This document shows positions 15,001-23,112 of a stretch of DNA of 64,000 nucleotides, piece by piece. The notes below the pieces were generated by a model. That model was not told where the DNA came from and did no database searches. It saw only the letters and a list, made by a program, of their open reading frames with translations. This DNA is from an uncultured Massilia sp. Its GTDB lineage: Bacteria > Pseudomonadota > Gammaproteobacteria > Burkholderiales > Burkholderiaceae_D. The position numbers were made by a program, and so were the translations under genes. Every line of letters starts with the position of its first letter. The stretch's first letter is position 1. The stretch is taken from the NCBI RefSeq assembly GCF_913773735.1, contig NZ_CAJYEB010000035.1, forward strand, positions 186,001 through 250,000, written 5' to 3'.

Positions 15001-16028
15001 TTCGGCACCCCGTTCGCGGCGCCGCCGGCCGCGCCGTTGCCGCCGCGCTGGTACTGGTTGACCGCGCGATTGTGTTCGTCCAGGTTTTCCGAGAAGTGGC
15101 TGGTGCCGTCGCCGCGCGAGACGAAGTACAGCGCCTCGGTCCTGGCCGGCGCCAGCGCGGCCGCCAGCGATTCCACGCCGGGCAGCGCGATCGGGGTCGG
15201 CGGCAGGCCGGCGCGCGTGTAGGTGTTGTACGGGGTGTCGGTCTCCAGGTCCTTCTTGCGGATCTTGCCCTGGTATTTGTCGCCCATGCCGTAGATGACG
15301 GTGGGATCGGTCTGCAGCAGCATGCCGGTGCGCAGGCGGTTCACGAACACGCCGGCGATCATCCCGCGCTCGTTCTTCTTGCCGGTTTCCTTCTCGATCA
15401 GCGACGCCATGATCAGCGCCTGGTAGGGCTCCGTGTACGGCAGGCCGGTCTCGCGCTTGTCCCAGGCGGCCTTGAGCCGCTTGACCATGGCCTCGTGCGC
15501 CTGCTTGTACACATCGAGGTCGCTGGTGCCCTTGGCGAACAGATAGGTATCCGGAAAGAACAGGCCCTCGGGCGCCTTGTAGTCGCTGGTGACCTTGGCC
15601 AGCAGTTCCTGGTCCGACAGCTTCGCGGTGTCGTGCTTCAGGTTGGGCGCAGCGTCGACGACCTGGCGCATCTGGCGGAAGGTCCAGCCTTCGATGACGG
15701 TCAGCGAGTCCTGGGCGAACTCGCCGCGCACCAGCTTGCTCAGCAGGCGCTGCGGCGAGGTGGACGGGTCGAGCTCGTAGCTGCCGGCCTTGAGGCGGCC
15801 GGCCTGGCCGGTGACGCGCGCGAGCATCCCGAACAGGAAGGGATTGACGGGAACGCCCGCCGACACCATCTGCTGGGCCGCGCTGCCGACGCCGCTGCCG
15901 GAAGCGATCGCGAAGGGAATCGCCGGGCCTTCCGTCGTGATGGGCCGGCTGGCCCACCACTGGAAACCGGCGACGGCCGCGACTGACACGATCGCGCCCG
16001 TGACGATGAGTTTTTTAATCAGTGCCAT
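14997..16028 (-). CDS. mltG: endolytic murein transglycosylase MltG
   Basis: This 343-residue protein has one N-terminal membrane helix, a LysM-like part and the YceG catalytic domain. The catalytic glutamate lies in [23 protein letters not shown] and the TDPTVIYG segment are also family signatures. MltG cuts nascent glycan strands at the inner membrane and sets their length. The C-terminus ends in a short Gly/Ala/Asn-rich tail. It is first in the mltG-tmk-holB-pilZ run. Confidence 0.93.
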   Translation of the reverse strand: MALIKKLIVTGAIVSVAAVAGFQWWASRPITTEGPAIPFAIASGSGVGSAAQQMVSAGVPVNPFLFGMLARVTGQAGRLKAGSYELDPSTSPQRLLSKLVRGEFAQDSLTVIEGWTFRQMRQVVDAAPNLKHDTAKLSDQELLAKVTSDYKAPEGLFFPDTYLFAKGTSDLDVYKQAHEAMVKRLKAAWDKRETGLPYTEPYQALIMASLIEKETGKKNERGMIAGVFVNRLRTGMLLQTDPTVIYGMGDKYQGKIRKKDLETDTPYNTYTRAGLPPTPIALPGVESLAAALAPARTEALYFVSRGDGTSHFSENLDEHNRAVNQYQRGGNGAAGGAANGVPK

Positions 16029-16149
16029 GTGGAGGAGAGGTTTTGCACCGTGCCCGGCGCGATTTTGTCGACAACTCTATAATGAGGCCGTAATCATAAT
16101 GCCGTTAAAGCATAAATCGGAAACAAATTCGCGGAAATATTCGTAGACC

Positions 16150-17229
16150 ATGAATGACTGGATCGCCTCCCTGGCGCCGCTCGGCGCCCGCTTCCACCCC
16201 GACCGGGCCGACGAGATCGAGGATTTCGGCCGCGTGCTGGACGCCGCCGACCTGGCCGGGGGCTTCGTCGCCACCGTCACCGACCTCGGCCTGATCGCGG
16301 TCGCCGGCGACGATGCCGCCGGCTTCCTGCACAACCAGCTGACCAACGACGTCGAGCACCTGGGCACCGCCGAGGCGCGCCTGGCCGGCTACTGCACGCC
16401 CAAGGGCCGCCTGCAGGCCACCTTCCTGATGTGGCGCGACCGCGAAGCCATCTTCCTGCAGCTGCCGCGCGCCATCCAGGCCCCGCTGCAGAAGCGGCTG
16501 ACGATGTTCGTGCTGCGCGCCAAGGCGAAGCTGCGCGACGCCACCGGAGAACCGGAGCGCGTGGCCGTGCTGGGCCTGGGCGGCGAGCGCGCCGGCGCGG
16601 CCCTGCGCGGCGCCGGCATCGAGGCGCTGCCGGCCGCGCCGTACGCGCGCGTCGAGGGCGACTTCGGCACCGTGATCCGCCTGGCCGACGCGTTCGGCGC
16701 GCCGCGCTGGCTGTGGCTGACGTCGGCCGCGACGGCCGGCGCCGCCCTGCCCGCCCTGCGCGCCACGCTGGCCCTGGGCGGCAATGCGGCCTGGCAGCTG
16801 GCCGCCATCCACGCCGGCATCCCCCAGGTGACCCAGCCCACGCAGGAACAGTTCGTGCCGCAGATGGTCAACTACGAACTCGTCGGCGGCGTGAACTTCA
16901 AGAAGGGCTGCTATCCGGGCCAGGAGATCGTCGCGCGCAGCCAGTACCTGGGCAAGCTGAAACGCCGCATGGCCCTGGCCACGCTGGACGACGCCGCCGC
17001 GCGTCCCGGCGACGAGGTGTTCGCGGCCGGCGACCCGGACCAGCCCTGCGGCATGGTCGTCAACGCCGCGCCGAACGGCGCCGGCGGGGCCGACGTGCTG
17101 GTCGAGATCAAGCTGGCCGCGCTCGACGGCGAGGTGCGCCACGGTACGGCCGGCGGCACGCTGCTGCGTTTCGCGCCGCTGCCGTATGCGCTGGACGCCC
17201 CGGACGCGCCGGGCGGGACGGCGGCGTGA
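16150..17229 (+). CDS. ygfZ: tRNA-modifying/iron-sulphur protein YgfZ
   Basis: This 359-residue folate-binding protein of the GcvT-like fold has the signature KGCYPGQEIVAR near residue 255. The conserved cysteine of this motif is needed in E. coli YgfZ for its role in iron-sulphur enzyme function, including MiaB-dependent tRNA thiolation. It is divergent from mltG. No strong ribosome site is seen before the ATG. Confidence 0.92.
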   Translation: MNDWIASLAPLGARFHPDRADEIEDFGRVLDAADLAGGFVATVTDLGLIAVAGDDAAGFLHNQLTNDVEHLGTAEARLAGYCTPKGRLQATFLMWRDREAIFLQLPRAIQAPLQKRLTMFVLRAKAKLRDATGEPERVAVLGLGGERAGAALRGAGIEALPAAPYARVEGDFGTVIRLADAFGAPRWLWLTSAATAGAALPALRATLALGGNAAWQLAAIHAGIPQVTQPTQEQFVPQMVNYELVGGVNFKKGCYPGQEIVARSQYLGKLKRRMALATLDDAAARPGDEVFAAGDPDQPCGMVVNAAPNGAGGADVLVEIKLAALDGEVRHGTAGGTLLRFAPLPYALDAPDAPGGTAA

Positions 17230-17239
17230 GCGCGGGCCG

Positions 17240-17569
17240 ATGGCAACCGTCATGACGGACACGACCCGCCTTCCCGGCCGCTACGACCTGTACGTCTACT
17301 ACAAGGTGCGCGCCGGCGCCGCCGCGGCGCTCGCGCCGCGCGTGCGCGCGCTGCAGGCGGCGCTGGCCGGCGACCACGGCGTGGCCTGCCAGCTCAAGCG
17401 CCGGCCGGAGACCCGCGACGGCCTGCAGACCTGGATGGAAATCTATCCGGACGTCGACGACGACTTTGCCGCCGCGCTCGACGCGGCGGCGGCGCGCGCG
17501 GATCTCGCGGCCCTGATCGAAGGACCGCGCCGCGCCGAAGTGTTTATGGACCTCATACCATGTGCCTGA
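17240..17569 (+). CDS. small conserved protein (DUF4936-type)
   Basis: This protein of about 109 residues reads RYDLYVYYKVRAG, then QTWMEIYP and a C-terminal FMDLIPCA. It looks like the DUF4936 family that sits beside ygfZ and the NRDE gene in Burkholderiales. Function is unknown. The ATG at 17240 or the one at 17252 could be the start, and neither has a clear ribosome site. Its end overlaps the next gene by ten bases. Confidence 0.75.
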   Translation: MATVMTDTTRLPGRYDLYVYYKVRAGAAAALAPRVRALQAALAGDHGVACQLKRRPETRDGLQTWMEIYPDVDDDFAAALDAAAARADLAALIEGPRRAEVFMDLIPCA

Positions 17570-18333
17570 TCGTGTTCGCATGGCGCGTGATCCCGGGCAT
17601 CCCGGCGGTCGTCGTCGCCAACCGGGATGAATTCTACGACCGCCCGGCCACCCCCGCCGCGCCATGGCCGGACGCGCCGAACATCGTGGCCGGCCGCGAC
17701 CTGCAGGGCGGCGGCAGCTGGATGGGCGTGACGCGCGAGGGCCCGCGCGGTCCGAAGTTCGCGGCGCTGACGAATATCCGCGCGCCGGGCGACTTCCGCG
17801 CGGACGCGCCCACGCGCGGGGCCCTGGTCGCCGACTTCCTCAAGGGCGAGCTGGACGCCCCGGCCTACCTGGCGCGCATCGCGCCGACGGCCGGCGCCTA
17901 CAATGGCTTCAACCTGATCCTGGGCGACCGCGACGGCCTGTACTGGTTCTCGAACCGCGCCGGCGACGACCCGCGCAACGGCCAGCCGCTGGCACCGGGC
18001 ATCTATGGCGTGTCGAACGGCTTGCTGGACGCGCCCTGGCCGAAGGTGCTGCGCACCAAGGCGGCCTTCGCCAGCCTGCTGCTGCAGGGGGCGCCCGAGG
18101 AAGCCTATTTCGAGATGCTGGCCGACACCACGCGCGCGCCGGACATGCGCCTGCCCCACACCGGCGTGCCGATCGACCTGGAACGGCAGCTGTCCGCCGT
18201 CTGCATCGAGATCCCGGGCTACGGCACGCGCACGTCCACCGTCGTCAAGCTCTACGAGCAGGGCGAACCCGAACTGCACGAGCGCATCCTCCAGCCGCAC
18301 GGGGCGATGGCCACGCAGGACGCGGCGGGCTGA
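17560..18333 (+). CDS. NRDE-family (TANGO2-like) protein
   Basis: This 257-residue protein begins MCLIVFAW and carries the family motif ANRDEFYDRP, then GGGSWMGV, ALTNIR and YNGFNL. The family has an N-terminal-nucleophile-like fold with Cys2 as candidate nucleophile. The eukaryotic relative TANGO2 is linked to haem and lipid handling, but the bacterial role is not settled. It overlaps the preceding gene and is probably co-translated with it. Confidence 0.88.
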   Translation: MCLIVFAWRVIPGIPAVVVANRDEFYDRPATPAAPWPDAPNIVAGRDLQGGGSWMGVTREGPRGPKFAALTNIRAPGDFRADAPTRGALVADFLKGELDAPAYLARIAPTAGAYNGFNLILGDRDGLYWFSNRAGDDPRNGQPLAPGIYGVSNGLLDAPWPKVLRTKAAFASLLLQGAPEEAYFEMLADTTRAPDMRLPHTGVPIDLERQLSAVCIEIPGYGTRTSTVVKLYEQGEPELHERILQPHGAMATQDAAG

Positions 18334-18356
18334 CCGGGCCTGCTCACCAAGTCTGT

Positions 18357-19220
18357 TCACCACATTCCGCGAAACCCGGGCAGCGCCGCGTAGGGATCGG
18401 GCGGCGCGGCGTCGCCGTCGGCGCCCGCCGGCGCCGGCGCGGTCCCGTGCACGTGGAACCGCCCGGCGCGGATCGCGTCGAAGGCCAGCTGCGCCATCTC
18501 GGTCGGACGCAGGCCGGCCTGCGCCAGCTCGCGCTCCAGCAGCGTCCGCGCCGCCTTCTGGCTGCGGGTCGGCGGGCCATCGTTGTCGAGGTCCTGCGGG
18601 CGGTGGCGCCAGGAGCGTGCGAAATCGGTCCGCATCCGTTCCGGCAGCAGCACCGACGCGCCGATCGGCGCGCCGGCCAGGCGCAGGTCGTGGTACAGCG
18701 TCTCGGACAGCGCCACCAGGCCGCGCTCGGCCACGTTGTACGCGCCCATCGCGGGCGCCACGGCCAGCCCGGCCGTCGATGCCGTGTTGACGATGTGACC
18801 TTCGTAGGCGGGATCGCGCGCGGCGCAGGCCAGCATCAGCGGCGTGAACAGGCGCACGCCATGGATCGCGCCCCACAGGTTCACGCCCAGCACCCATTCC
18901 CAGTCGGCTTCCGTGTGTTCCCACACCAGTCCGCCGGCGACGACGCCGGCATTGTTGAACACCAGGTGCACCGCGCCGAACCGGATCATGGCGGCATCCG
19001 CCAGTTCCTCCACGTGGGCGCACTTGCGCACGTCGCAGACCATCGACAGCACCTCGGCGCCGCCCGCCTGCAGGTCCGCCGTGGCGCGCTCCAGCGCGTC
19101 GCCGTCGATGTCGCCCAGCACCAGCTTCATGCCCAGCGATGCGGCGACATTCGCCAGTTCGCGCCCCAGGCCGTCGGCCGCGCCGGTGATGACGGCGATC
19201 CGTCCCTCGAAATGCTTCAT
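18357..19220 (-). CDS. short-chain dehydrogenase/reductase lacking the catalytic lysine
   Basis: This is a 287-residue SDR-fold protein with the cofactor loop TGAADGLG, NNAGV and NTASTAG (active-site Ser region). The usual YxxxK reads YNVAE, with glutamate (GAG codon, 18726-18728 on the complement) in place of lysine. Tyrosine is kept. Without lysine, normal proton relay is doubtful, so the protein may be a weak or altered enzyme, or a binding protein. It is convergent with the NRDE gene. The ATG follows GGAGGACACG. Confidence 0.85.
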   Translation of the reverse strand: MKHFEGRIAVITGAADGLGRELANVAASLGMKLVLGDIDGDALERATADLQAGGAEVLSMVCDVRKCAHVEELADAAMIRFGAVHLVFNNAGVVAGGLVWEHTEADWEWVLGVNLWGAIHGVRLFTPLMLACAARDPAYEGHIVNTASTAGLAVAPAMGAYNVAERGLVALSETLYHDLRLAGAPIGASVLLPERMRTDFARSWRHRPQDLDNDGPPTRSQKAARTLLERELAQAGLRPTEMAQLAFDAIRAGRFHVHGTAPAPAGADGDAAPPDPYAALPGFRGMW

Positions 19221-19257
19221 CGTGTCCTCCCTGCCCCGGCGTGCGCGGCCGGCCGTG

Positions 19258-19560
19258 TCAGATCTCGTAGTCCATGCACTGGCGCGCCTCGCGGATCGCG
19301 CCGATGAACGGCACCAGCGCCTTGTGCGCCGGATGCTGGGCATAGGCGTCGAGCGCCGCCCTGTCGTCGAATTCCGAATACAGCACGACGTCGTAGGTGG
19401 CTTCCAGGCCCGGCTGGGCGATCACGACTTCGAAGGCATGCATGCCCGGGACGATGCCCTTGCATGCATCGAGGCGGCGTTTCATCTCGGCGGCATTGGC
19501 GGCCCGGTCGGCGCCTTCGGCGTGATCCTTCAGTTTCCACATGACGATGTGCTTGAGCAT
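19258..19560 (-). CDS. Dabb-family (stress-responsive A/B barrel) protein
   Basis: This 100-residue ferredoxin-like-fold protein starts MLKHIVMWKLKD. It has the family pattern of a mid-protein MHAFEVV strand and a C-terminal HPAHKALVPF segment. Dabb proteins form dimeric barrels, and a biochemical role cannot be given. It lies just upstream of the SDR gene on the same strand and may share its transcript. Confidence 0.85.
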   Translation of the reverse strand: MLKHIVMWKLKDHAEGADRAANAAEMKRRLDACKGIVPGMHAFEVVIAQPGLEATYDVVLYSEFDDRAALDAYAQHPAHKALVPFIGAIREARQCMDYEI

Positions 19561-19700
19561 GGTGTTCCTTGTGTTGTGCTGGATGGGAATGACGGCAGTG
19601 TACTGCCTTAGCCTATTATAAGAGCGAGGAATCGCGCGTGCGGTCGGTGCGGGGCGACCCGTGCGCCTGGTGGCTGGGGTCGGGTTGGTTGGTCTTTTTT

Positions 19701-19815
19701 GTCGGTTAGTTGCATAATTATTCCGTGATCCGCGCGTCGTGTCATCCGCTCGATTACGTTCCCGCGCACGCTTGACGGTTGTCGTCGGTTAGTTGCAAGA
19801 TGATGCCTCGATCCG
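19701..19815 (+). repeat. duplicated element upstream of the recombinase gene
   Basis: GTCGGTTAGTTGCA occurs at 19701-19714 and again at 19784-19797. Further matches follow each copy (AT..AT, then GATCCG), giving imperfect copies of about 30 bases. Spacing is 83 bp, close to eight helical turns. The pair lies directly before the recombinase start and could be binding sites for it or for a regulator. Confidence 0.6.
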
Positions 19816-19831
19816 ACCTCGTCACGCCGCC

Positions 19832-20863
19832 ATGACCACACCGCCTTCGCTGTCCGCCTGGGACGCCCGCCCCGCCGAGGAATTCGCCGACTTCGTCGTC
19901 ACCGCCGCCTTCGTGGAGACGTCGAGCCGCCAGCGCGGCGCCGTCTCCCTGCCGATCTCGCCGGAATCCGCCGCCGTCTACCGTTTCATGTTCGGCAAGT
20001 TCGCCGCCTGGATGCTGGAGCGCGGCCTGCGCATGTCGACGGTGTCCTCGTCCGACTTGAAGGCCTTCGTCCTGCTGTCGACCCGCGGCAAGCGCGACCT
20101 GAACAGCAAGATCGCCTACCGCTACCTGCGCCTGCTCGAACGCGTGTTCGCCTACCTGGGGCGCGATCCGAATCCGGCGCGCCAGGCCATCGTCGCCTCC
20201 GATCGCGACCTGATGACGCAGGACGCGCCGATGACGGCCCTGGATGCCGGGCAGTTGCAGCGCTTCCTGGCCGCCCTGCCCGCCGCGCGCGCCGAGGAGC
20301 GCGCTTCCGGCGCCAACTGGAAGCGCCGGCGCGACCGCGCGATGCAGGTGGTGATGGCGCTGTCCGGGCTGCGCGTGGCGGAGGCGATCGGGCTGCTGGT
20401 CGACGAGGTCGGGCGCCAGGCCGACGTCGACGGTGCCATCGAACTGTCGATCACGCCCGAGGCCAAGCACCGCACCAGCTACGAGCACAGCGTGGTGCTG
20501 CCCGCGCTCGGCGTCGCCGAACTGTTCGACTGGCTGAAGGAGCGCGCCGACCTCGGCATCCCCGGCAGCCTGGCTTTCCCCGCCAACATGGACGGCGAGC
20601 CGCTGCACAAGGCCACCGTCTACCGCCAGGTGCGCGCCACCTTCCAGCGCGCCGGCATCCCCGCCGCGCACGCCGGCGGACGCACGCTGCGCAACACCTT
20701 CGCCTTCCAGCAACTACAGCAAGGCACGCCCCAGGACGCGCTGACGACGGCGCTGGGCCTGGCGCTGGAGCGCTCGACCGAAGCCTACCGGCACGCGCGC
20801 GTCCGCCCGGCACAGGAAGACGCCGGCGACGCCCCACAGGCGCCGCCCCCCGAGACACCGTGA
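19832..20863 (+). CDS. tyrosine recombinase/integrase
   Basis: This protein of about 343 residues has an N-terminal SAM-like DNA-binding domain and a C-terminal catalytic domain. The first Arg is in ALSGLRVAEA (near 179) and the nucleophile Tyr in STEAYRHAR (near 319). Box II reads GRTLRNTFAF, so the usual histidine of HxxR appears to be arginine. No phage, transposon or attachment-site context was seen, which suggests a chromosomal or domesticated recombinase. The ATG at 19832 was chosen; a TTG at 19793 in the second repeat copy is in frame. Confidence 0.85.
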   Translation: MTTPPSLSAWDARPAEEFADFVVTAAFVETSSRQRGAVSLPISPESAAVYRFMFGKFAAWMLERGLRMSTVSSSDLKAFVLLSTRGKRDLNSKIAYRYLRLLERVFAYLGRDPNPARQAIVASDRDLMTQDAPMTALDAGQLQRFLAALPAARAEERASGANWKRRRDRAMQVVMALSGLRVAEAIGLLVDEVGRQADVDGAIELSITPEAKHRTSYEHSVVLPALGVAELFDWLKERADLGIPGSLAFPANMDGEPLHKATVYRQVRATFQRAGIPAAHAGGRTLRNTFAFQQLQQGTPQDALTTALGLALERSTEAYRHARVRPAQEDAGDAPQAPPPETP

Positions 20864-20869
20864 ACTCTA

Positions 20870-21074
20870 GAATTCGGGGTCAGACCCCGGTTTGATCGGC
20901 GTCAAAGCGACGTGGCCGGCGCGAGGCGCGGGGCGGTCGGTGGATGGCGGGAAGTCGAGAATTCGGGGTCAGACCCCGGTTTGATCGACGTCAAAGCGAC
21001 GTGGCCGGCGCAAGGCGCTGGGCGGTCGGCGGATGGCGGGAAGTCGAGAATTCGGGCTCTGACCCCGGTTTGAG
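20870..21074. repeat. 89-bp tandem repeat with GGGGTCAGACCCCGG core
   Basis: Copies start at GAATTCGGG at 20870, 20959 and 21048 (two full units and one partial). Each starts with a palindromic GGGGTCAGACCCC core followed by GGTTTGATCG. The third has GGGCTCTGACCCC instead. The 20864-21266 intergenic region has no gene, and bases 21075-21266 show only the GGAG ribosome site of the next gene. Confidence 0.85.
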
Positions 21075-21266
21075 GTGGCGCAGAAGTGAGTGGTTTGGCG
21101 CTTGGGTTCATGCGCTGCGGATGCGTGTTGGCTCATCCGCATGGTTGTCAGTTTCGTGTCAGCTTGGCGCAAGCATCGCGTAAGGTTGGCGGTGCAGAGT
21201 CCCTGTCATAGCCGGTGTCAATATCGGCTATTCGGAAGAAATATAACCACATCCACGGAGACTACA

Positions 21267-22970
21267 ATGGCTATCACACCCGGCATGGCAGCGGGCGGCG
21301 GCAAATCGGTGCCGTCCAGCGCTGGAATGACGAAGGAAGAGCGCAAGGTCATCTTCGCCTCGTCGCTAGGCACCGTCTTTGAATGGTATGACTTCTACCT
21401 GTACGGCTCGCTGGCAGCCGTGATCGCCAAGCAATTCTTCATCGGCGATCCGACCACCTCCTTCATCTTCGCCCTGCTCGCGTTCGCCGCCGGCTTCATC
21501 GTGCGGCCGTTCGGCGCGCTGGTGTTTGGGCGGCTGGGCGACATGATCGGCCGCAAGTACACCTTCCTCGTCACCATCCTGATCATGGGCGGCTCGACCT
21601 TCGTCGTCGGCCTGCTGCCCGGCTACGCGTCGATCGGCATCGCCGCGCCGATCATCCTCGTCACGCTGCGCATCCTGCAGGGCCTGGCCCTGGGCGGCGA
21701 GTACGGCGGCGCCGCCACCTACGTGGCCGAGCACGCGCCGGACGGCAAGCGCGGCTTCTTCACCTCCTGGATCCAGACCACCGCCACGCTGGGCCTGTTC
21801 CTGTCGCTGCTGGTCATCCTGGGCGTGCGCAGCTCGATGGATACCGAATCCTTCGACGCCTGGGGCTGGCGCATCCCGTTCCTCGTCTCCGTGCTGCTGC
21901 TGGCCATCTCGGTGTGGATCCGCATGTCGATGAACGAGTCGCCCGCCTTCGCCAAGATGAAGGCCGAGGGCAAGACCTCGAAGGCGCCGCTGTCGGAAGC
22001 CTTCCTGACCTGGAAGAACGGCAAGATCGCCCTGCTGGCCCTGGTCGGCATCGTGATGGGCCAGGCCGTCGTCTGGTACACGGGCCAGTTCTACGCGCTG
22101 TTCTTCCTCACGCAGACGCTGAAGATCGACAACGCCACCGCCAACATCCTGCTGGCGGTCGCGCTGGCCCTGGCCACGCCCTTCTTCATCGTCTTCGGCG
22201 CGCTGTCGGACCGGATCGGCCGCAAGTACATCATCCTGGGCGGCTGCCTGGTCGCGGCGCTGAGCTACATGCCGATCTTCAAGGGCATCACCCACTACGG
22301 CAACCCGGCCCTGGAAGCCGCCATCGCCAACTCGCCGGTCGTCGTGGTCGCCGATCCGGCCTCCTGCCACTTCCAGTTCAACGCCACCGGCACCAAGAAA
22401 TTCCCGTCGTCCTGCGACATCGCCACCAGCCAGCTGACGGCGGCCTCGGTCAGCTACACGCGCCAGGACGCGCCCGCCGGCACCGTCGCCAGCATCAAGG
22501 TCGGCGACAAGGTCTACCCGTCGTTCAACGCGACCATGACGCCGGACGGCCTGAACTTCGACAAGGCCAGCAAGGACCGCGAGGCCGCGCTCAAGAAAGA
22601 CCTGGGCGCCGCGCTGAAGGACGCCGGCTACCCGGCCAAGGCCGACACGGCCCAGATCAACAAGCCGATGCTGGTGCTGCTGCTGTTCGTGCTGGTGCTG
22701 TTCGTGACCATGGTCTACGGCCCGGTGGCGGCGATGCTGGTCGAGATGTTCCCGACCCGCATCCGCTACACCTCGATGTCCCTGCCCTACCACATCGGCA
22801 ACGGCTGGTTCGGCGGCCTGCTGCCGACCACCTCGTTCGCGCTGGTGGCGGCCAACGGCGACATCTACTACGGCCTGTGGTATCCGATCGTGATCGCGCT
22901 GGCGACCGTGGTGATCGGCACGCTGTTCGTGCGCGAGACCAAGGACAACGATATCTACGCGGCGGATTGA
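21267..22970 (+). CDS. MHS-family (metabolite:H+ symporter) MFS transporter
   Basis: This 567-residue transporter has the FEWYDFYLYGSLA motif in helix 1, the loop RLGDMIGRKYTF, GLALGGEYGG and a second repeat of the motif, SDRIGRKYI. These mark the MHS branch, which carries carboxylates, osmolytes or shikimate-like acids. A hydrophilic insertion of about 120 residues (about 345-464) sits between two C-terminal helices and probably faces the periplasm. It carries two cysteines (ASCHFQF and SSCDIA). Start chosen at the ATG six bases after GGAG. The substrate cannot be fixed. Confidence 0.88.
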   Translation: MAITPGMAAGGGKSVPSSAGMTKEERKVIFASSLGTVFEWYDFYLYGSLAAVIAKQFFIGDPTTSFIFALLAFAAGFIVRPFGALVFGRLGDMIGRKYTFLVTILIMGGSTFVVGLLPGYASIGIAAPIILVTLRILQGLALGGEYGGAATYVAEHAPDGKRGFFTSWIQTTATLGLFLSLLVILGVRSSMDTESFDAWGWRIPFLVSVLLLAISVWIRMSMNESPAFAKMKAEGKTSKAPLSEAFLTWKNGKIALLALVGIVMGQAVVWYTGQFYALFFLTQTLKIDNATANILLAVALALATPFFIVFGALSDRIGRKYIILGGCLVAALSYMPIFKGITHYGNPALEAAIANSPVVVVADPASCHFQFNATGTKKFPSSCDIATSQLTAASVSYTRQDAPAGTVASIKVGDKVYPSFNATMTPDGLNFDKASKDREAALKKDLGAALKDAGYPAKADTAQINKPMLVLLLFVLVLFVTMVYGPVAAMLVEMFPTRIRYTSMSLPYHIGNGWFGGLLPTTSFALVAANGDIYYGLWYPIVIALATVVIGTLFVRETKDNDIYAAD

Positions 22971-22995
22971 CGGCGCGCGCCGGCCTGGCGCGCAG

Positions 22996-23032
22996 GGGTC
23001 GGAGCCCGCTTGCCGTTCGCGGACTCCGACCC
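22996..23032. repeat. GGGTCGGAG/CTCCGACCC hairpin between convergent genes
   Basis: Arms at 22996-23004 and 23024-23032 are perfect complements, with more internal pairing. The arm sequence is the same motif as in the array at 42490-42682. It could act as a weak bidirectional terminator, but there is no T-run. Confidence 0.55.
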
Positions 23033-23112
23033 GGCGGTCGCCGCAGCCGCGCACCAGCCGCCGCCCCTGCCCGCGACCCGCGACCCGCTGCCCACCGCCC
23101 GCCGCCCGCCGC

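Noticed and set aside
16078..16083. TATAAT promoter for ygfZ
   Set aside because: The -10 is perfect, but there is no -35 at acceptable distance, so it was not listed.
19832..20863. Prophage or integrative element
   Set aside because: Only the recombinase is present, with ordinary chromosomal genes on both sides, and no tRNA-end duplication was seen nearby.
20870..21074. CRISPR or attachment-site array near the recombinase
   Set aside because: It is a simple 89-bp tandem repeat with no unique spacers, and there is no sign of an inserted element between copies.
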